From JAENVT01 sp039931555 (GTDB lineage Bacteria; Actinomycetota; Acidimicrobiia; Acidimicrobiales; Ilumatobacteraceae), in NCBI GenBank assembly GCA_039931555.1, contig JBDTRP010000141.1, forward strand, positions 1 to 64,000: a DNA stretch of 64,000 nt, in the 5' to 3' direction. Both the position numbers and the translations under genes were made by a program. This document shows positions 33,346 through 43,239 of the stretch, one piece after another; within the stretch, counting starts at the first letter, position 1; every line of letters starts with the position of its first letter. Under the pieces are notes generated by a model. The model ran no database searches and had not been told where the DNA came from. It saw nothing but the letters and a program-made list of their open reading frames with translations.

Positions 33346-34446
33346 CTACGCGTTGCGGACGATGTCGACACCGAGCCACCGGGCGAGCGCGTCGAGCTCG
33401 GCATCGACGGCCTTCGCAATGGCTCGAGTGAAGCGGACGTCCTCGTGTATGGCGTGGACGAGCAGGTGTCCGGCCTTGCGGTCGGTAATCGCGTCGACCT
33501 TGCCGACCAGTCGGTCGTGATGCAGAACAGGAAGGGCGAAGTATCCCCAGCGCCGCTTCTCCTTCGGCTTGTACATCTCCAAGGTGTACTCGAAGTCGAA
33601 CAACTCCATTGCCCGAACACGGTCGTGGACCAATCGGTCGAACGGCGACAGCAGCACGGTTCGTCCTTCGAAGTCCTCGGCCGTCGCATCCGGATCGAGT
33701 CGCCACACACCCGACGTTCCCTCGACCTCGATGGGAATGCCGGCATCACCGACGTACTGCGGTCGCGCAACGCCGAGCGAACGCAACCACTTCTCGTCAC
33801 GGATCGCACGTGCCTGCTTCGCCGGCACCACCTTCACCTTTGCTGGGTAGACCCGCGACGCCACGTCCCACAGACGTTGCCGCCCCCGGCGGCCGGCGAC
33901 GGCCACCTCCCCGCGCGATGCGAGCGACTCGAGCATCTGCGTGACGTTGCGATCATGGGTCCAGCCACTCGACTGCCATGGCACGTCGGCGCTGTCGGGG
34001 ATGTCGCGTGAAGCCAGCGGACCCGACGTGGCCAACAGGTCGAGCACCCGTCCGCGGAAGCCGACATTGGCGGCGATCCACTGGCGGTGCTTCGCCCATC
34101 CGACCGCCCAATCAGCCATGTCGGCAAGGTACAGACCGAGGTCGGCCATCGGTCGCACCATGACGATCACCGGTTCGGTCGGCACCGCCTGCCCGCGGTG
34201 CTCGAACAGCGTCCGATCCCGCTCGAGCCCCCGCTGCACCTGAGCCGGCTCGTAGGCGTTGCCCAGCCGTGACCAAGCGACCAGGTCGGCGCTGGGAGCA
34301 ACCGCCGCCGTCGGGTCCAACTGAACCATCGTCAATCGCCCGATCATCGTCGTTAGATCGCCGGGGCGGTCGGCGTCGAGCAGCTGTGCCCGGATGGCGA
34401 TGCGGCGAGCTTCGTCGCGCGAGAGGCGACGCACGTTCACGGTCAT
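33346..34446 (-). CDS. YcaQ/AlkX-like winged-helix DNA glycosylase
   Basis: A 366-residue protein of the HTH_42 superfamily. The catalytic Q-x-D motif is visible as VQLDPTAAVAPSADLVAWSR (Q42, D44), followed by YEPAQVQRGLERDRTLFEHR. Tandem winged helices come next (LLATSGPLASRDIPD, HDRNVTQMLESLASRGEVAV). The C-terminal beta-barrel has LLSPFDRLVHDRVRAMELFD and GYFALPVL. Family members remove bulky alkyl adducts and unhook interstrand cross-links. The Q-x-D form corresponds to the E. coli YcaQ type. It stands alone, downstream edge facing the second mobile element. Confidence 0.85.
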   Translation of the reverse strand: MTVNVRRLSRDEARRIAIRAQLLDADRPGDLTTMIGRLTMVQLDPTAAVAPSADLVAWSRLGNAYEPAQVQRGLERDRTLFEHRGQAVPTEPVIVMVRPMADLGLYLADMADWAVGWAKHRQWIAANVGFRGRVLDLLATSGPLASRDIPDSADVPWQSSGWTHDRNVTQMLESLASRGEVAVAGRRGRQRLWDVASRVYPAKVKVVPAKQARAIRDEKWLRSLGVARPQYVGDAGIPIEVEGTSGVWRLDPDATAEDFEGRTVLLSPFDRLVHDRVRAMELFDFEYTLEMYKPKEKRRWGYFALPVLHHDRLVGKVDAITDRKAGHLLVHAIHEDVRFTRAIAKAVDAELDALARWLGVDIVRNA

Positions 34447-34463
34447 CGCAGCGATCGTAGAAG

Positions 34464-34700
34464 GTGGGGTCGACAGAAATTTGCAACCGAACGCATGCTC
34501 TTCCGTGTGGACCGACGCTCAACCTGTTGCTCGCCAGCGGCGCCGTCGTGCTGGGGGTGATCGCCATCGCCGCAGACGACGTGGGGTCAGCGACACCGAC
34601 GGCCGTTACAGCGTCCACCACGATCGTCGGCCCAGCGCATCCATTGGGCGCCGCCGACCACGGCATCCCATGCGACCAGCTGGTCTATACCAGGTGCTGA
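34464..34700 (+). CDS. Possible small exported protein
   Basis: A 78-residue frame with one hydrophobic stretch (LNLLLASGAVVLGVIAIAAD), then a Thr/Ala-rich tail and a Cys-containing end (IPCDQLVYTRC). GTG start, no clear ribosome binding site. It lies in the 590-bp gap between the YcaQ-like and DUF885 genes. I see nothing else convincing in this gap, and the ORF itself may be spurious. Confidence 0.25.
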   Translation: MGSTEICNRTHALPCGPTLNLLLASGAVVLGVIAIAADDVGSATPTAVTASTTIVGPAHPLGAADHGIPCDQLVYTRC

Positions 34701-35039
34701 CCTGGAAGCGAGCGCCTGCCGGGAACGCGCCGCCGACAAGTCACCGAATATCCGGTGCAACCGGAGATCGCGTGACTGGCCTCGTGGCGACGCACCGTTC
34801 GCGATGACCCAGCCGCCGGGAGGCCTCAGGGTCGGCGGCGCCCGGCGGTATGTCCTGGATGGCCCCGACGGGCGCAGACGGGCATGGGAGGCGAGTACCG
34901 CGAGAGCGCACCGTGCACACGGAAGCCTTCGACGAACATCCCGGCGTAGCAGAGACGTACGACCGGCTCGCCGAGCTCTTGCCCTCGCTGGCGCAACTGA
35001 CCGCGGCAGTCGGCCCTGGCTCCGGCCTACGCTCGGGCC

Positions 35040-36716
35040 ATGGCCGTCTCCCCCATCTTCGAGTTTGCCGATCGTTTCGTGACCGAGCAGTCTGCGCTTG
35101 ATCCATGCCTCGCTACCTCACGGGGCATACCCGGCTACGACCACCTGTTGACCGACTTCTCCCCGCACGGGCACAACGCCCGCGATGCGCACACACGACA
35201 AGCGCTGAGCGAGCTCCACGACCTCGCCGATGGCGATGAGAACGATCGCCTCGCCCGGGGCTTCATCACCGAGCGTTTCGACGTCGCGCTGCTGACACAC
35301 GAGATCGGTGAATGGAAGCGGACGATGCGCGCCATCGCCTCGCCGACGACGATCCTTCGCAGCACGTTCGACCTGATGCCCCGTGACAGCGAAGCGGCCT
35401 GGGAGAACATCGCGGCGCGCATGCACCTGCTGCCTACAGCGCTCAGCGGGTTGCGCGCCACGTACGACGAGGGGCGAGCGACCGGCCACGTCGCCACCCG
35501 TCGCCAGGCGCTGGTAGCGGCTGACCAGTGCGCGACGTGGGCCGCCAATCGTTGGTTCGACAGCCTGACGTCCGAAGCAGTGCACCACGACCTGCCCGAT
35601 GCGCTGCAACGTCGTGTGCGCGAGGGCGCCGATCTGGCCAACGCGGCATATGGGGAGTTCGCCGACTACCTGCGCGACGTGTACGCCCCAGACGCGTCGA
35701 CGGCTGACGGGTGCGGGCCGGAGCGTTACCGCGTCGGTGTTCGCACCATGCTCGGCGCCGACCTCGATCCGAAGGAGATGTACGAGTGGGCGTGGGCCGA
35801 CTTCCACGACCTCCGCGCCCAGATCACCACGACCTGCGATCGCATCATGTCGGGCGGAAGCTTCACCGAGGTGATCACGCTGCTCGACAACGACCCGGGG
35901 CGTGCCGAGCACGGAGTCGACGCCTACCAGGGCTGGCTCCAAGCACTGACCGACGAGGCGCTGGCGCGGAGCAGGGAACACTTCGAGATCCCCGCCGTCA
36001 TGGATCGATGTGAGGCGTTGATCCCACCGGAAGGCTCGGCCGCCGCCGCGTACTACACGGCCCCGTCGGAGGACTTCACCCGCCCCGGCCGCACGTGGTA
36101 CCCCGCTGTCGGCCGAACGGTGTTCCCGAGGTGGGGCGACGTGACCACCTGCTATCACGAATCGGTACCGGGTCACCATCTCCAGATCGCCTACGCGAAG
36201 GTGCAAGCGGAGTCGCTGAGCCGGATCCAGCGCAGCGGCTTCATCCCCGGCCACGGCGAAGGGTGGGCGCTGTACGCCGAACAGCTCTGCGACGAATTCG
36301 GGTGGTTCGAGAACCCTGATCACCGTCTCGGCTTCCTCAGCGCCCAGATCCTGCGTACCGTACGTGTGATCGTCGACATCGGGATGCACCTCGACAAGCG
36401 CATCCCGGCCGGCACGTCGCTGCACGACGGCACGGCGTTCCACGGCGGCGAGAAGTGGACCCCGGATCTGGCGTTCGAGTTCTCCGTGAGCGAGACCGGC
36501 CGCACCGCTGCGTTCATGCGCAGCGAGATCGATCGCTACCTGGGTTGGCCGGCGCAGGCCATCAGCTACAAGATCGGCCAGCGCGAGTGGCAACGCGCGC
36601 GCGACAACGCCCGCCGTCGCGAAAACGCAGCCTTCGACCTGAAGGCGTGGCACACCAAGGCACTGCGCCTCGGTCCCATCGGCCTCGAACAACTGGGTGC
36701 CGAGCTCGCCAGGTAG
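35040..36716 (+). CDS. DUF885 family putative metallopeptidase
   Basis: A 558-residue helical protein of the DUF885 family. YHESVPGHHLQ provides an HExxxGH-like zinc site and GEGWALYAE the third ligand; SETGRTAAFMRSEIDRYLGW, PAQAISYKIG is the family's C-terminal signature. Members are thought to be M2/M3-like carboxypeptidases or dipeptidases, mostly uncharacterised. No signal peptide is apparent, so it is probably cytoplasmic here. ATG 35040. A short Asp/Glu-rich frame after it (to 36843) is not a gene I can support. Confidence 0.82.
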   Translation: MAVSPIFEFADRFVTEQSALDPCLATSRGIPGYDHLLTDFSPHGHNARDAHTRQALSELHDLADGDENDRLARGFITERFDVALLTHEIGEWKRTMRAIASPTTILRSTFDLMPRDSEAAWENIAARMHLLPTALSGLRATYDEGRATGHVATRRQALVAADQCATWAANRWFDSLTSEAVHHDLPDALQRRVREGADLANAAYGEFADYLRDVYAPDASTADGCGPERYRVGVRTMLGADLDPKEMYEWAWADFHDLRAQITTTCDRIMSGGSFTEVITLLDNDPGRAEHGVDAYQGWLQALTDEALARSREHFEIPAVMDRCEALIPPEGSAAAAYYTAPSEDFTRPGRTWYPAVGRTVFPRWGDVTTCYHESVPGHHLQIAYAKVQAESLSRIQRSGFIPGHGEGWALYAEQLCDEFGWFENPDHRLGFLSAQILRTVRVIVDIGMHLDKRIPAGTSLHDGTAFHGGEKWTPDLAFEFSVSETGRTAAFMRSEIDRYLGWPAQAISYKIGQREWQRARDNARRRENAAFDLKAWHTKALRLGPIGLEQLGAELAR

Positions 36717-36971
36717 CGAAGGACCCGGGCACCCTCGCACACCGCTCGATGTCACGATCGACGAGTTGGCGATCGAGTTGTTCTTCCCGGCCGACGATCG
36801 CACCGACGAGATGCTGCACACTATGGCGCTGATCCGCGACGGCTGATCGCACCGACCGATCGATTCGCACACACTTCTCGATCGACAACCGCACACATCC
36901 CCGGGACGCAATTCACACGCAGGGGTACGATCGCTACAGCCCGCCGGCGCGTGAACACGTCTCGGGGAACC

Positions 36972-37913
36972 GTGAACGAGCAGACAATGACAGCCACCGC
37001 GACAACTACCACACGTCACACGACGAGCATCCCGATCGCTGCGTCGATGATGGCGCTCGGCGCCGGCGTCGTGTGGAGCTTCGGTGCCGTCACCGCTCGT
37101 ACGGCCACGCACGCCGACGCGTTCCAGTACCTGATCTGGAGATCTGTCGGTGTCCTCGTCGTGATGGAGGTGTTGACTGCCGCCCGTCGACAGCCGATGT
37201 TGTTGCCCAAGGCGTACACCTCGGGACGATGGATGATGACGGCCAACTTCGGGCTGCTGCTCGCCTCGCTGGCTTTCGTCTACGCGGTGAAGACGACCAC
37301 GGCAGCCAACGCGTCGTTCCTCGGGTCGATCACCCCGCTGGTGGCCGTGGTGTTGGCTCGATTCGTCTTGGGTGAACGGCTGTCACGCGTCACGATGTGG
37401 GCGATTCTGGTTGCACTGTGCGGGTTGGTCGTCACCGTGTTCGGTGATCTCCATGCCGGCAACATGATCGGTAACATCGCCGCGCTCATGGCCTCGGTCG
37501 GGTTCGCCATCTACACCATCGCCCTGCGCAGCAACCCCGAGACCGACTGGTCGCCGGTGCTTCCCGGGTACGCCTCGATGATGATCGTGCTGTGCTCGAT
37601 CATCACCATTGCGCACGGCAAGACACTGTTTCCCCCTGCGAAGGACATGGGCCTAGCACTGCTGCACGGTGCGGTGTTCATCGTGGTCGGCACCACCCTG
37701 TTCAACCGTGGTTCGAAGCGTGTGCCGGCCGTACCCATGACCGTGTTCGCCCAGACAGAGATGGTGTTCGTGCCGCTGTGGGCGTTCCTGGTGCTCGGTG
37801 AAGCGCCGAAGGCGGCGACCATCGTCGGCGGGGCGATCATCTTCGCCGCAGTCGTCGGCAAAGCGGTGCTCGATACTGCGCCAGGCGCGGTGCAACCCGT
37901 CCAGGAGTGCTGA
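36972..37913 (+). CDS. DMT/EamA-family transporter
   Basis: About 313 residues with ten predicted helices in two EamA repeats (SMMALGAGVVWSFGAVTART, FQYLIWRSVGVLVVMEVLTA; GNIAALMASVGFAIYTIALR). The end of each half has the conserved TP/E region (SFLGSITPLVAVVLARFVLG; VFAQTEMVFVPLWAFLVLGE). These carry amino acids, amines or nucleotides, usually outward. GTG 36972 follows GGGGAA; GTG 36951 and ATG 36987 are alternatives. It heads the amine-transport region and is followed 148 bp later by the potA-like gene on the same strand. Confidence 0.82.
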   Translation: MNEQTMTATATTTTRHTTSIPIAASMMALGAGVVWSFGAVTARTATHADAFQYLIWRSVGVLVVMEVLTAARRQPMLLPKAYTSGRWMMTANFGLLLASLAFVYAVKTTTAANASFLGSITPLVAVVLARFVLGERLSRVTMWAILVALCGLVVTVFGDLHAGNMIGNIAALMASVGFAIYTIALRSNPETDWSPVLPGYASMMIVLCSIITIAHGKTLFPPAKDMGLALLHGAVFIVVGTTLFNRGSKRVPAVPMTVFAQTEMVFVPLWAFLVLGEAPKAATIVGGAIIFAAVVGKAVLDTAPGAVQPVQEC

Positions 37914-38061
37914 GCACGAGTGTCGACGACGGGCACGGCGGCACCGAAGCTGACACGTCGTTCGGTGCGGGTCCACGGTTGCCTGCAAGGAGCGACCGTG
38001 GACCCATTTGCGTTTGTACCTCGCTCGTTTTCGGGCGCATCAAACGCGCTAGAAATGCGCG

Positions 38062-39147
38062 ATGCGCTCGAACCAGCAAACCGGCGGTGGCACAGGTGGA
38101 GAAATCGAGCTGGTCAACCTGACCAAGTCCTACGACAGGGCACAGTCACCCGTGTTGAAGGGCATCAACCTTTCGATCCGCAGCGGCGAGTTTTTCTCGC
38201 TGCTCGGCCCGAGCGGTTGCGGTAAGACGACCACCTTGCGCCTGATCGGCGGCTTCGAGTCGGCCGACGAGGGCGAAGTGCGGATCGACGGCGTCGACAT
38301 GGTCGCCGTTCCGCCGGAGAACCGCCCGGTCAACACCGTCTTCCAGAGCTATGCGCTCTTCCCCCACCTCAGCGTCGCCGACAACATCGGGTTCGGGCTG
38401 CGCTTCCAGAGGTGCTCGAAGGCCGAGACCACACAACGCGTCGGGCAGGCATTGGAGCTCGTGCGCCTCGGCAGCTACGGGAAACGAAAGGCACACCAGC
38501 TCTCGGGTGGTCAGCAACAGCGCATCGCCCTGGCCAGAGCGCTGGTGCTGCGCCCCAAGGTGCTGCTGCTCGACGAACCGCTCGGCGCCCTCGATGCCAA
38601 GCTACGCAAGACCCTCCAGGTCGAACTGCGCGCTCTCCACCAAGACGTCGGCATCACCTTCGTCTACGTCACGCACGATCAAGAAGAAGCACTGACGATG
38701 AGTGATCGGCTCGCCGTGATGAACGACGGCGAGATCGAACAGATCGGCACGCCGAAAGACACCTACGAGGAGCCGGCCAGCGCCTACGTCGCCGACTTCC
38801 TCGGCGTCGCCAACCTCCTGCCCGCCAAAGTCAGCGGGCCCGGACGCGTGATGGTCAACGGCGCCGAGCACAGCGCCGACACAGCCGGTATCGCCGGGGA
38901 CTGCACGGTGGTGATCCGTCCCGAGCGCGTGCTGCTGTCCCCGCTCGGCAGCGGCCACGTCGAAGCGGTCCCTGCCGTCGTCGAGCAGCGCATCTATGTC
39001 GGCGCCGTCACCCAAGTGCTGCTGCGGCTCGGCGAGCACAAGTTGCAAGCCCTCGTAGCCAACGACGGATCGCCGATGTGCGGCGCCGCGGGTGAGACGG
39101 TTGACGCGTACCTTCCCCCCAGCGCGATCAGGGTGCTCGCCGGCTGA
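38062..39147 (+). CDS. potA: PotA-like ABC transporter ATPase
   Basis: A 361-residue ATPase of the polyamine/iron (MOI/CUT1-like) ABC importers. It has Walker A GPSGCGKTTTL, Q-loop FQSYALFPHLSVADNIGFGL, signature LSGGQQQRIALARAL, Walker B LLLDEPLGALDAKLR, switch His THDQEEALTMSDR and a C-terminal TOBE domain (VVIRPERVLL). It energises the importer whose permeases and binding protein lie on the opposite strand just downstream; the two transcripts converge 17 bp apart. The annotation as polyamine importer rests on the PotBCD partners, not on a demonstrated substrate. Confidence 0.88.
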   Translation: MRSNQQTGGGTGGEIELVNLTKSYDRAQSPVLKGINLSIRSGEFFSLLGPSGCGKTTTLRLIGGFESADEGEVRIDGVDMVAVPPENRPVNTVFQSYALFPHLSVADNIGFGLRFQRCSKAETTQRVGQALELVRLGSYGKRKAHQLSGGQQQRIALARALVLRPKVLLLDEPLGALDAKLRKTLQVELRALHQDVGITFVYVTHDQEEALTMSDRLAVMNDGEIEQIGTPKDTYEEPASAYVADFLGVANLLPAKVSGPGRVMVNGAEHSADTAGIAGDCTVVIRPERVLLSPLGSGHVEAVPAVVEQRIYVGAVTQVLLRLGEHKLQALVANDGSPMCGAAGETVDAYLPPSAIRVLAG

Positions 39148-39163
39148 TGACTCCGCCTCGCCG

Positions 39164-40030
39164 TCAGCCGACCGCGGCGAGGGTTCCCAGCTGTGCATCG
39201 TCTCCGCCGCCTTGACGCAGTCGCATGCGCCGCATCACGATGGCCGCCAAGGAGACAGCGGCGAGGGTGAACACCAACATGATGGTGGCCAGCGCATTGA
39301 GCGCCGGTGTCGCTGTGGCCCGACCGCCGGAGTAGATCTTCATCGGCACCGTCTCGCTCGATGCCCCCGTCGACAGGAACGACGAGATCACGAAGTCGTC
39401 GATCGAACCGGCGAACACCACCATCACGCTGGCGAAGATCGCCGGGCCGAGGAGTGGCAGGAGGACGAGGCGCATGGCCTGCAATCGGTTGGCGCCGAGG
39501 TCGCGGGCAGCCTCTTCGTATTGCGGCCCGATCGCCGCCAGCCGACCACGCACGATCACCACCACGTAGGAGATGCTGAACGTGATGTGGCCGAGCAACT
39601 GCGTCGTGAAACCTCGAGGCACACCCGTGTAGACCTGCGTGAAGACCAGGAACAGGGCGACGCCCATGACGATCTCCGGTGTCACCAACGGCACCAGTGT
39701 GAGCGCGTTCGACACCTTCGCCAGGCGGCCACGCCACCGTTGCAGACCGATGGCCATCGCCACCCCGATCGGCGTCGTGAGCACCATGCTGAGACCGGCC
39801 AGCTTCAACGAGTTGCGCAGCGGTTGCCGCAGTGAGTCGTCGTGCCACACCGATTGAATCGGGTCGTTGAAGTACCACCGCCACGATGGTGACTGGAACG
39901 CTGAACGACTCTTGCCCGAGTTGAACGAGATCCGGATGGCCACCAGCACTGGCACCAACGACCACAGGATGTACAGCCACGTGAGCGTCGCCAATCCCAG
40001 TGGATGACGGCCGGGTCGGTTGCGCCTCAC
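39164..40030 (-). CDS. potC: PotC-like ABC permease
   Basis: A 288-residue permease with about six helices. The EAA loop reads YEEAARDLGANRLQAMRLVL, LPLLGPAIFAS, and the N-terminus LATLTWLYILWSLVPVLVAI is the PotC type. It overlaps potB by four bases and is the last gene of the aminotransferase-Rieske-PotDBC transcript. It forms the inner-membrane channel with PotB. Confidence 0.87.
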   Translation of the reverse strand: MRRNRPGRHPLGLATLTWLYILWSLVPVLVAIRISFNSGKSRSAFQSPSWRWYFNDPIQSVWHDDSLRQPLRNSLKLAGLSMVLTTPIGVAMAIGLQRWRGRLAKVSNALTLVPLVTPEIVMGVALFLVFTQVYTGVPRGFTTQLLGHITFSISYVVVIVRGRLAAIGPQYEEAARDLGANRLQAMRLVLLPLLGPAIFASVMVVFAGSIDDFVISSFLSTGASSETVPMKIYSGGRATATPALNALATIMLVFTLAAVSLAAIVMRRMRLRQGGGDDAQLGTLAAVG

Positions 40031-40944
40031 GTCGCCACCGATCGCTGAGCGCGCACCGTGACGACGAGGTAGTACGTCATCAGGACCAACAACATCGCCG
40101 AGAGCAACAGCACCAACGACGCCCCGGTCTGCGACTGGCTGCTGCCGCGCAGGTCTCGCTCGATCTGGTTGCCGATCATCTCGGTGCGTGGTGAGCCGCT
40201 GGAGAGGAAGGTGTTGGTGTAGTAGTCACCGAACATCGGCAGAACCGTGATGACCGACGCCGCCATCAGCCCGGGGATCGACAGCGGCAAGGTGATCCGC
40301 CGGAAGACCCGCGCCGGTGATGCCCCAAGGTCGCGACCTGCTTCGATCAGCCGCTTGTCGAGACGCTCGAGCGCGGCGTAGAGCGGCAGGATGAAGAAGG
40401 GGATGTAGCCGTAGACCAAACCGATGACCACCGTCGACCAGTCACCGTCGAGCCAGTTACGCGAGCCGCCGAGGTGCAGCCAGCCGAGGATGGTGTTGAG
40501 GTAGCCGTCGACCTGCAAGAGGTTGACCCAGGCGAGCATACGCATCAGGTAGCTGATCCAGAACGGCATCACCAGCGCGGCCAGCAACACACCGCGCCAG
40601 CGACTGGCGTGTCGGGCGACGTAGTACGCCACCGGATAGCCGATCAGGCAGCACAGCGCCAGCGACACACCGACGTACGACAGCGTGCGGACCGCAACAC
40701 CGCCGAGGTCGCCGCCGAACACCCTGTCGAAGACCTTGCTCATCGCCGAGAAGTCCCACGACCACGGACTCCAGACCGGGTCGGGGGTTCTCAAGATTGG
40801 GTCGACGCGCCCGAAGGCGACCGCGGCGATCGCGTAGAACGGCACGATGAACAGGGCCAGCAACCACGCAACGCCCGGCAGGCTGAGAAAGCCCCAGAAC
40901 CCGTTGCGATGCCCGCCGGGAGCAGCACCCGCGGCGTTGGCCAT
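40027..40944 (-). CDS. potB: PotB-like ABC permease
   Basis: A 305-residue permease (LPGVAWLLALFIVPFYAIAA, YPVAYYVARHASRWRGVLLA) with the coupling-helix EAA motif LIEAGRDLGASPARVFRRIT, LPLSIPGLMA. About six membrane helices. The gene sits 6 bp after potD and overlaps potC by four bases. Confidence 0.87.
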   Translation of the reverse strand: MANAAGAAPGGHRNGFWGFLSLPGVAWLLALFIVPFYAIAAVAFGRVDPILRTPDPVWSPWSWDFSAMSKVFDRVFGGDLGGVAVRTLSYVGVSLALCCLIGYPVAYYVARHASRWRGVLLAALVMPFWISYLMRMLAWVNLLQVDGYLNTILGWLHLGGSRNWLDGDWSTVVIGLVYGYIPFFILPLYAALERLDKRLIEAGRDLGASPARVFRRITLPLSIPGLMAASVITVLPMFGDYYTNTFLSSGSPRTEMIGNQIERDLRGSSQSQTGASLVLLLSAMLLVLMTYYLVVTVRAQRSVAT

Positions 40945-40950
40945 CTGTCG

Positions 40951-42108
40951 TCAGGCTCCGGCGCGGAACGTCGACCAGGCGTCGTTCCACAACGTCTCGA
41001 CGTCGATGCTCAAGGGCAGATACCGCAGGCCCTTGCTGATCTGATCGTTGGTGAGCACGCAGCTGCGAAGGCTCTCCGGCACGAGGCCGGCATCGATCAA
41101 CTCCTGGGCGCCGAGCCCTTCGATGGCGGGCTGATACCCGACGAACCCGAAGTTGGTCTGAGCGTTGTCCTTGTCGAGGAGATGGTCGATGAACAGGTGG
41201 GCCAGCACCGGGCTCTTGGCCTTGGTCAGCACACACATCGTGTCGTTGGCGATGACGGCGGTCTCCGGTTGCCAGTAGGCCAGCACCTCGGGGCCGGTGC
41301 CCTCCGGCAGGTAGTACTGCGCGTTCAGCATGTCGCCGCTCCAGGTGTGCGCAACCGTGGTCGAGCCTTCCGGAATCGTGTGGTACCCCTCGATCTCGAC
41401 CTTGATGTTCATCAGGTTGGTCAACTCACCGAGATCGCTGCCGGCCTGCTTGATGACGGCGGCGTTGCTGGTGTTGACGTCGGTCAACTTCTTGCGCAGC
41501 ATCGCTGCCGACAGACCTTCGCGCGAGTCGTCGAGCAACGAGGTCACGCCCTTGTACTTGGGGTCCCACAGCGTGTCCCACGAGACGGTTGCGGCGTCGA
41601 CGCGGTCGGAGCGGAAGCCGATGCCGGTGCTGAAGACGGTGTAGGGAACCGTATAGGTGCCGCCCTTGTCGTAGTACGGATCGCGCAGTGCGGCAGCCAC
41701 ATTGCCGATGTTGGTGAGATAGGTCTTGTTGATCGGCTGGATCAAACCCGTGTCGATCAACTTGAACAGCGTCGTCGTCGAGGCGCTGAGATCGAGATCG
41801 ACATCGACTGCTCCGGAGGCAATCTTGGTGACGGCCTCGTCGTCGGTGGTGAAGGTTGTCAGCTCGACCTTCACGCCGTACTTGTCCTCGAACGAAGTGA
41901 TGAGGTCGGGGCTGACGTACGAATCGAAGTTGAAGATCCTCAACGGCCCCGCCTCTGGCTTCAAGCCGTCCTTGATGGCTGCGGTCGCCTTCGACGAGCT
42001 CGTCGAATCATCGCCACATGCCTGCAACAACGGCACACCACATGCCAGTGCAAGCCCGAGCCGTGCAGAGCCCCCGAATACCTGTCGTCGTGTAAAGCCA
42101 CTGTCCAA
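40951..42108 (-). CDS. potD: PotD/PotF-like amine-binding lipoprotein
   Basis: A 385-residue substrate-binding protein. The N-terminus has a twin-Arg-like stretch (FTRRQVFGGSARLGLALA) and a lipobox (VPLLQAC), so it is exported and lipid-anchored. Mature motifs are LRIFNFDSYVSPDLITSFED, ASGAVDVDLDLSASTTTLFK, YTVPYTVFSTGIGFRSD and the pocket-region AHTWSGDMLNAQYYLPEG, all of the PotD/PotF family. The ligand may be a polyamine or another cationic amine. It follows the Rieske gene by 31 bp. Confidence 0.87.
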   Translation of the reverse strand: MDSGFTRRQVFGGSARLGLALACGVPLLQACGDDSTSSSKATAAIKDGLKPEAGPLRIFNFDSYVSPDLITSFEDKYGVKVELTTFTTDDEAVTKIASGAVDVDLDLSASTTTLFKLIDTGLIQPINKTYLTNIGNVAAALRDPYYDKGGTYTVPYTVFSTGIGFRSDRVDAATVSWDTLWDPKYKGVTSLLDDSREGLSAAMLRKKLTDVNTSNAAVIKQAGSDLGELTNLMNIKVEIEGYHTIPEGSTTVAHTWSGDMLNAQYYLPEGTGPEVLAYWQPETAVIANDTMCVLTKAKSPVLAHLFIDHLLDKDNAQTNFGFVGYQPAIEGLGAQELIDAGLVPESLRSCVLTNDQISKGLRYLPLSIDVETLWNDAWSTFRAGA

Positions 42109-42139
42109 TGGTCCTCCCCAGGTTGAATGGTTGTTCAGG

Positions 42140-43228
42140 TTAGTCGGTCATGCGTGCTCGGTACGTGGCGAGGAAATCCACGATCAAGTGGTCCTGCGGA
42201 GCCAATACTCCGTGGTCGAAATACCGCGACGACACCCCGCGCTGCACGCGCTCCGACACGTCGTAGTCCTGCCGGCCCACCAGTTCGCTGAACTCGACGA
42301 TCTCCGCCGGATCGAAGTCGGCAATCGCGATCGTCTCGGCAGCGAACAGGTACTCCATCACCACGGTGGTCTCGCCGGAGCCCTTCGGCCACAGCGACGA
42401 GACGATCACACAGGTGCCGGTGACGTCGATGAACATGTTCGGGAAGATCGTCGCGCCGTAGTACGACTCCGCCTCTTCGACCGGCATGTGCGGCAGCACG
42501 GGAAGGCTCGACTGCCCGGTGAGGCTGAAGCTGTTGCCACGGATGCTGACCCCGCCGTCGGGTCGCGCCGGATCGACCACCGAGCCGGTCTTGTAGATCG
42601 GCACGATGTCGACCAACTCCGGATGTACCCACGAGCAATGCAGGCACTCCTGGTAGTTCTCGACGAGGATCTTCCAGTTGGCGTGGACATCGGTCGAGGT
42701 CGTGACCGCTGTGCGCAACTCGCCGAGGTGCAGGTGCTCGAAGAGCTTCACCGAGTCGAGCCCGGCCTCGAACGAATCGACCAAGGGCGTTGGGTCGGGC
42801 GACAGGTTGACGAACACGAAGCCGTGCCAGACATCGCAGGCGACGCTCCACAGCGACAACGAATCACGGTCAACTTCCTCCGGGGAGAGGTGCGGTGTAC
42901 CGATCAGCCGACCATCCGGCGAATACGTCCACGCGTGATACGGGCAGGTGATACCGGCCTTCGAGCCGGGCCCGCTCTCCTCGCACAGTCGCGCACCGCG
43001 ATGCCGGCAGACGTTGGCGTGGGCGTGCACACGACCGTCGCGGTCCTTGACGACCAGAACGCTCTCACCGGCGACATCGGCGACGAAGCGGTCGCCCGGC
43101 GCCAGGCGTTCGTCGCGGCACATGTAGAACCACGACCGCTGGAAGATCTGCACACGTTCGCGGTCGTACACCTCGTCGCTGCTGTATTCGCGACCGGAGA
43201 GCGTGGGGATGAGTTGGCTCGATGTCAT
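42140..43228 (-). CDS. Rieske non-haem iron oxygenase, choline monooxygenase/GbcA-like
   Basis: A 362-residue alpha-subunit oxygenase. The Rieske domain has CRHRGARL and CPYHAWTY (Cys-x-His ... Cys-x-x-His). The catalytic domain has NWKILVENYQECLHCSWVHP with the two mononuclear-iron histidines, and the C-terminal RQDYDVSERVQRGVSSRYF contains the Asp ligand in the D-x-x-ERVQ-G context typical of glycine-betaine, choline and stachydrine-type oxygenases. It would hydroxylate an N-methyl or alpha carbon of a quaternary or substituted amine. No reductase gene lies in the window. Operon neighbours are a class III aminotransferase 11 bp upstream and PotD downstream. Confidence 0.85.
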   Translation of the reverse strand: MTSSQLIPTLSGREYSSDEVYDRERVQIFQRSWFYMCRDERLAPGDRFVADVAGESVLVVKDRDGRVHAHANVCRHRGARLCEESGPGSKAGITCPYHAWTYSPDGRLIGTPHLSPEEVDRDSLSLWSVACDVWHGFVFVNLSPDPTPLVDSFEAGLDSVKLFEHLHLGELRTAVTTSTDVHANWKILVENYQECLHCSWVHPELVDIVPIYKTGSVVDPARPDGGVSIRGNSFSLTGQSSLPVLPHMPVEEAESYYGATIFPNMFIDVTGTCVIVSSLWPKGSGETTVVMEYLFAAETIAIADFDPAEIVEFSELVGRQDYDVSERVQRGVSSRYFDHGVLAPQDHLIVDFLATYRARMTD

Positions 43229-43239
43229 GTCGGCGCTGC

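Noticed and set aside
36755..36843. Short plus-strand frame after the DUF885 gene (ELAIELFFPADDRTDEMLHT)
   Set aside because: It reads like protein but has no good start and no recognisable family; too short to support as a gene.
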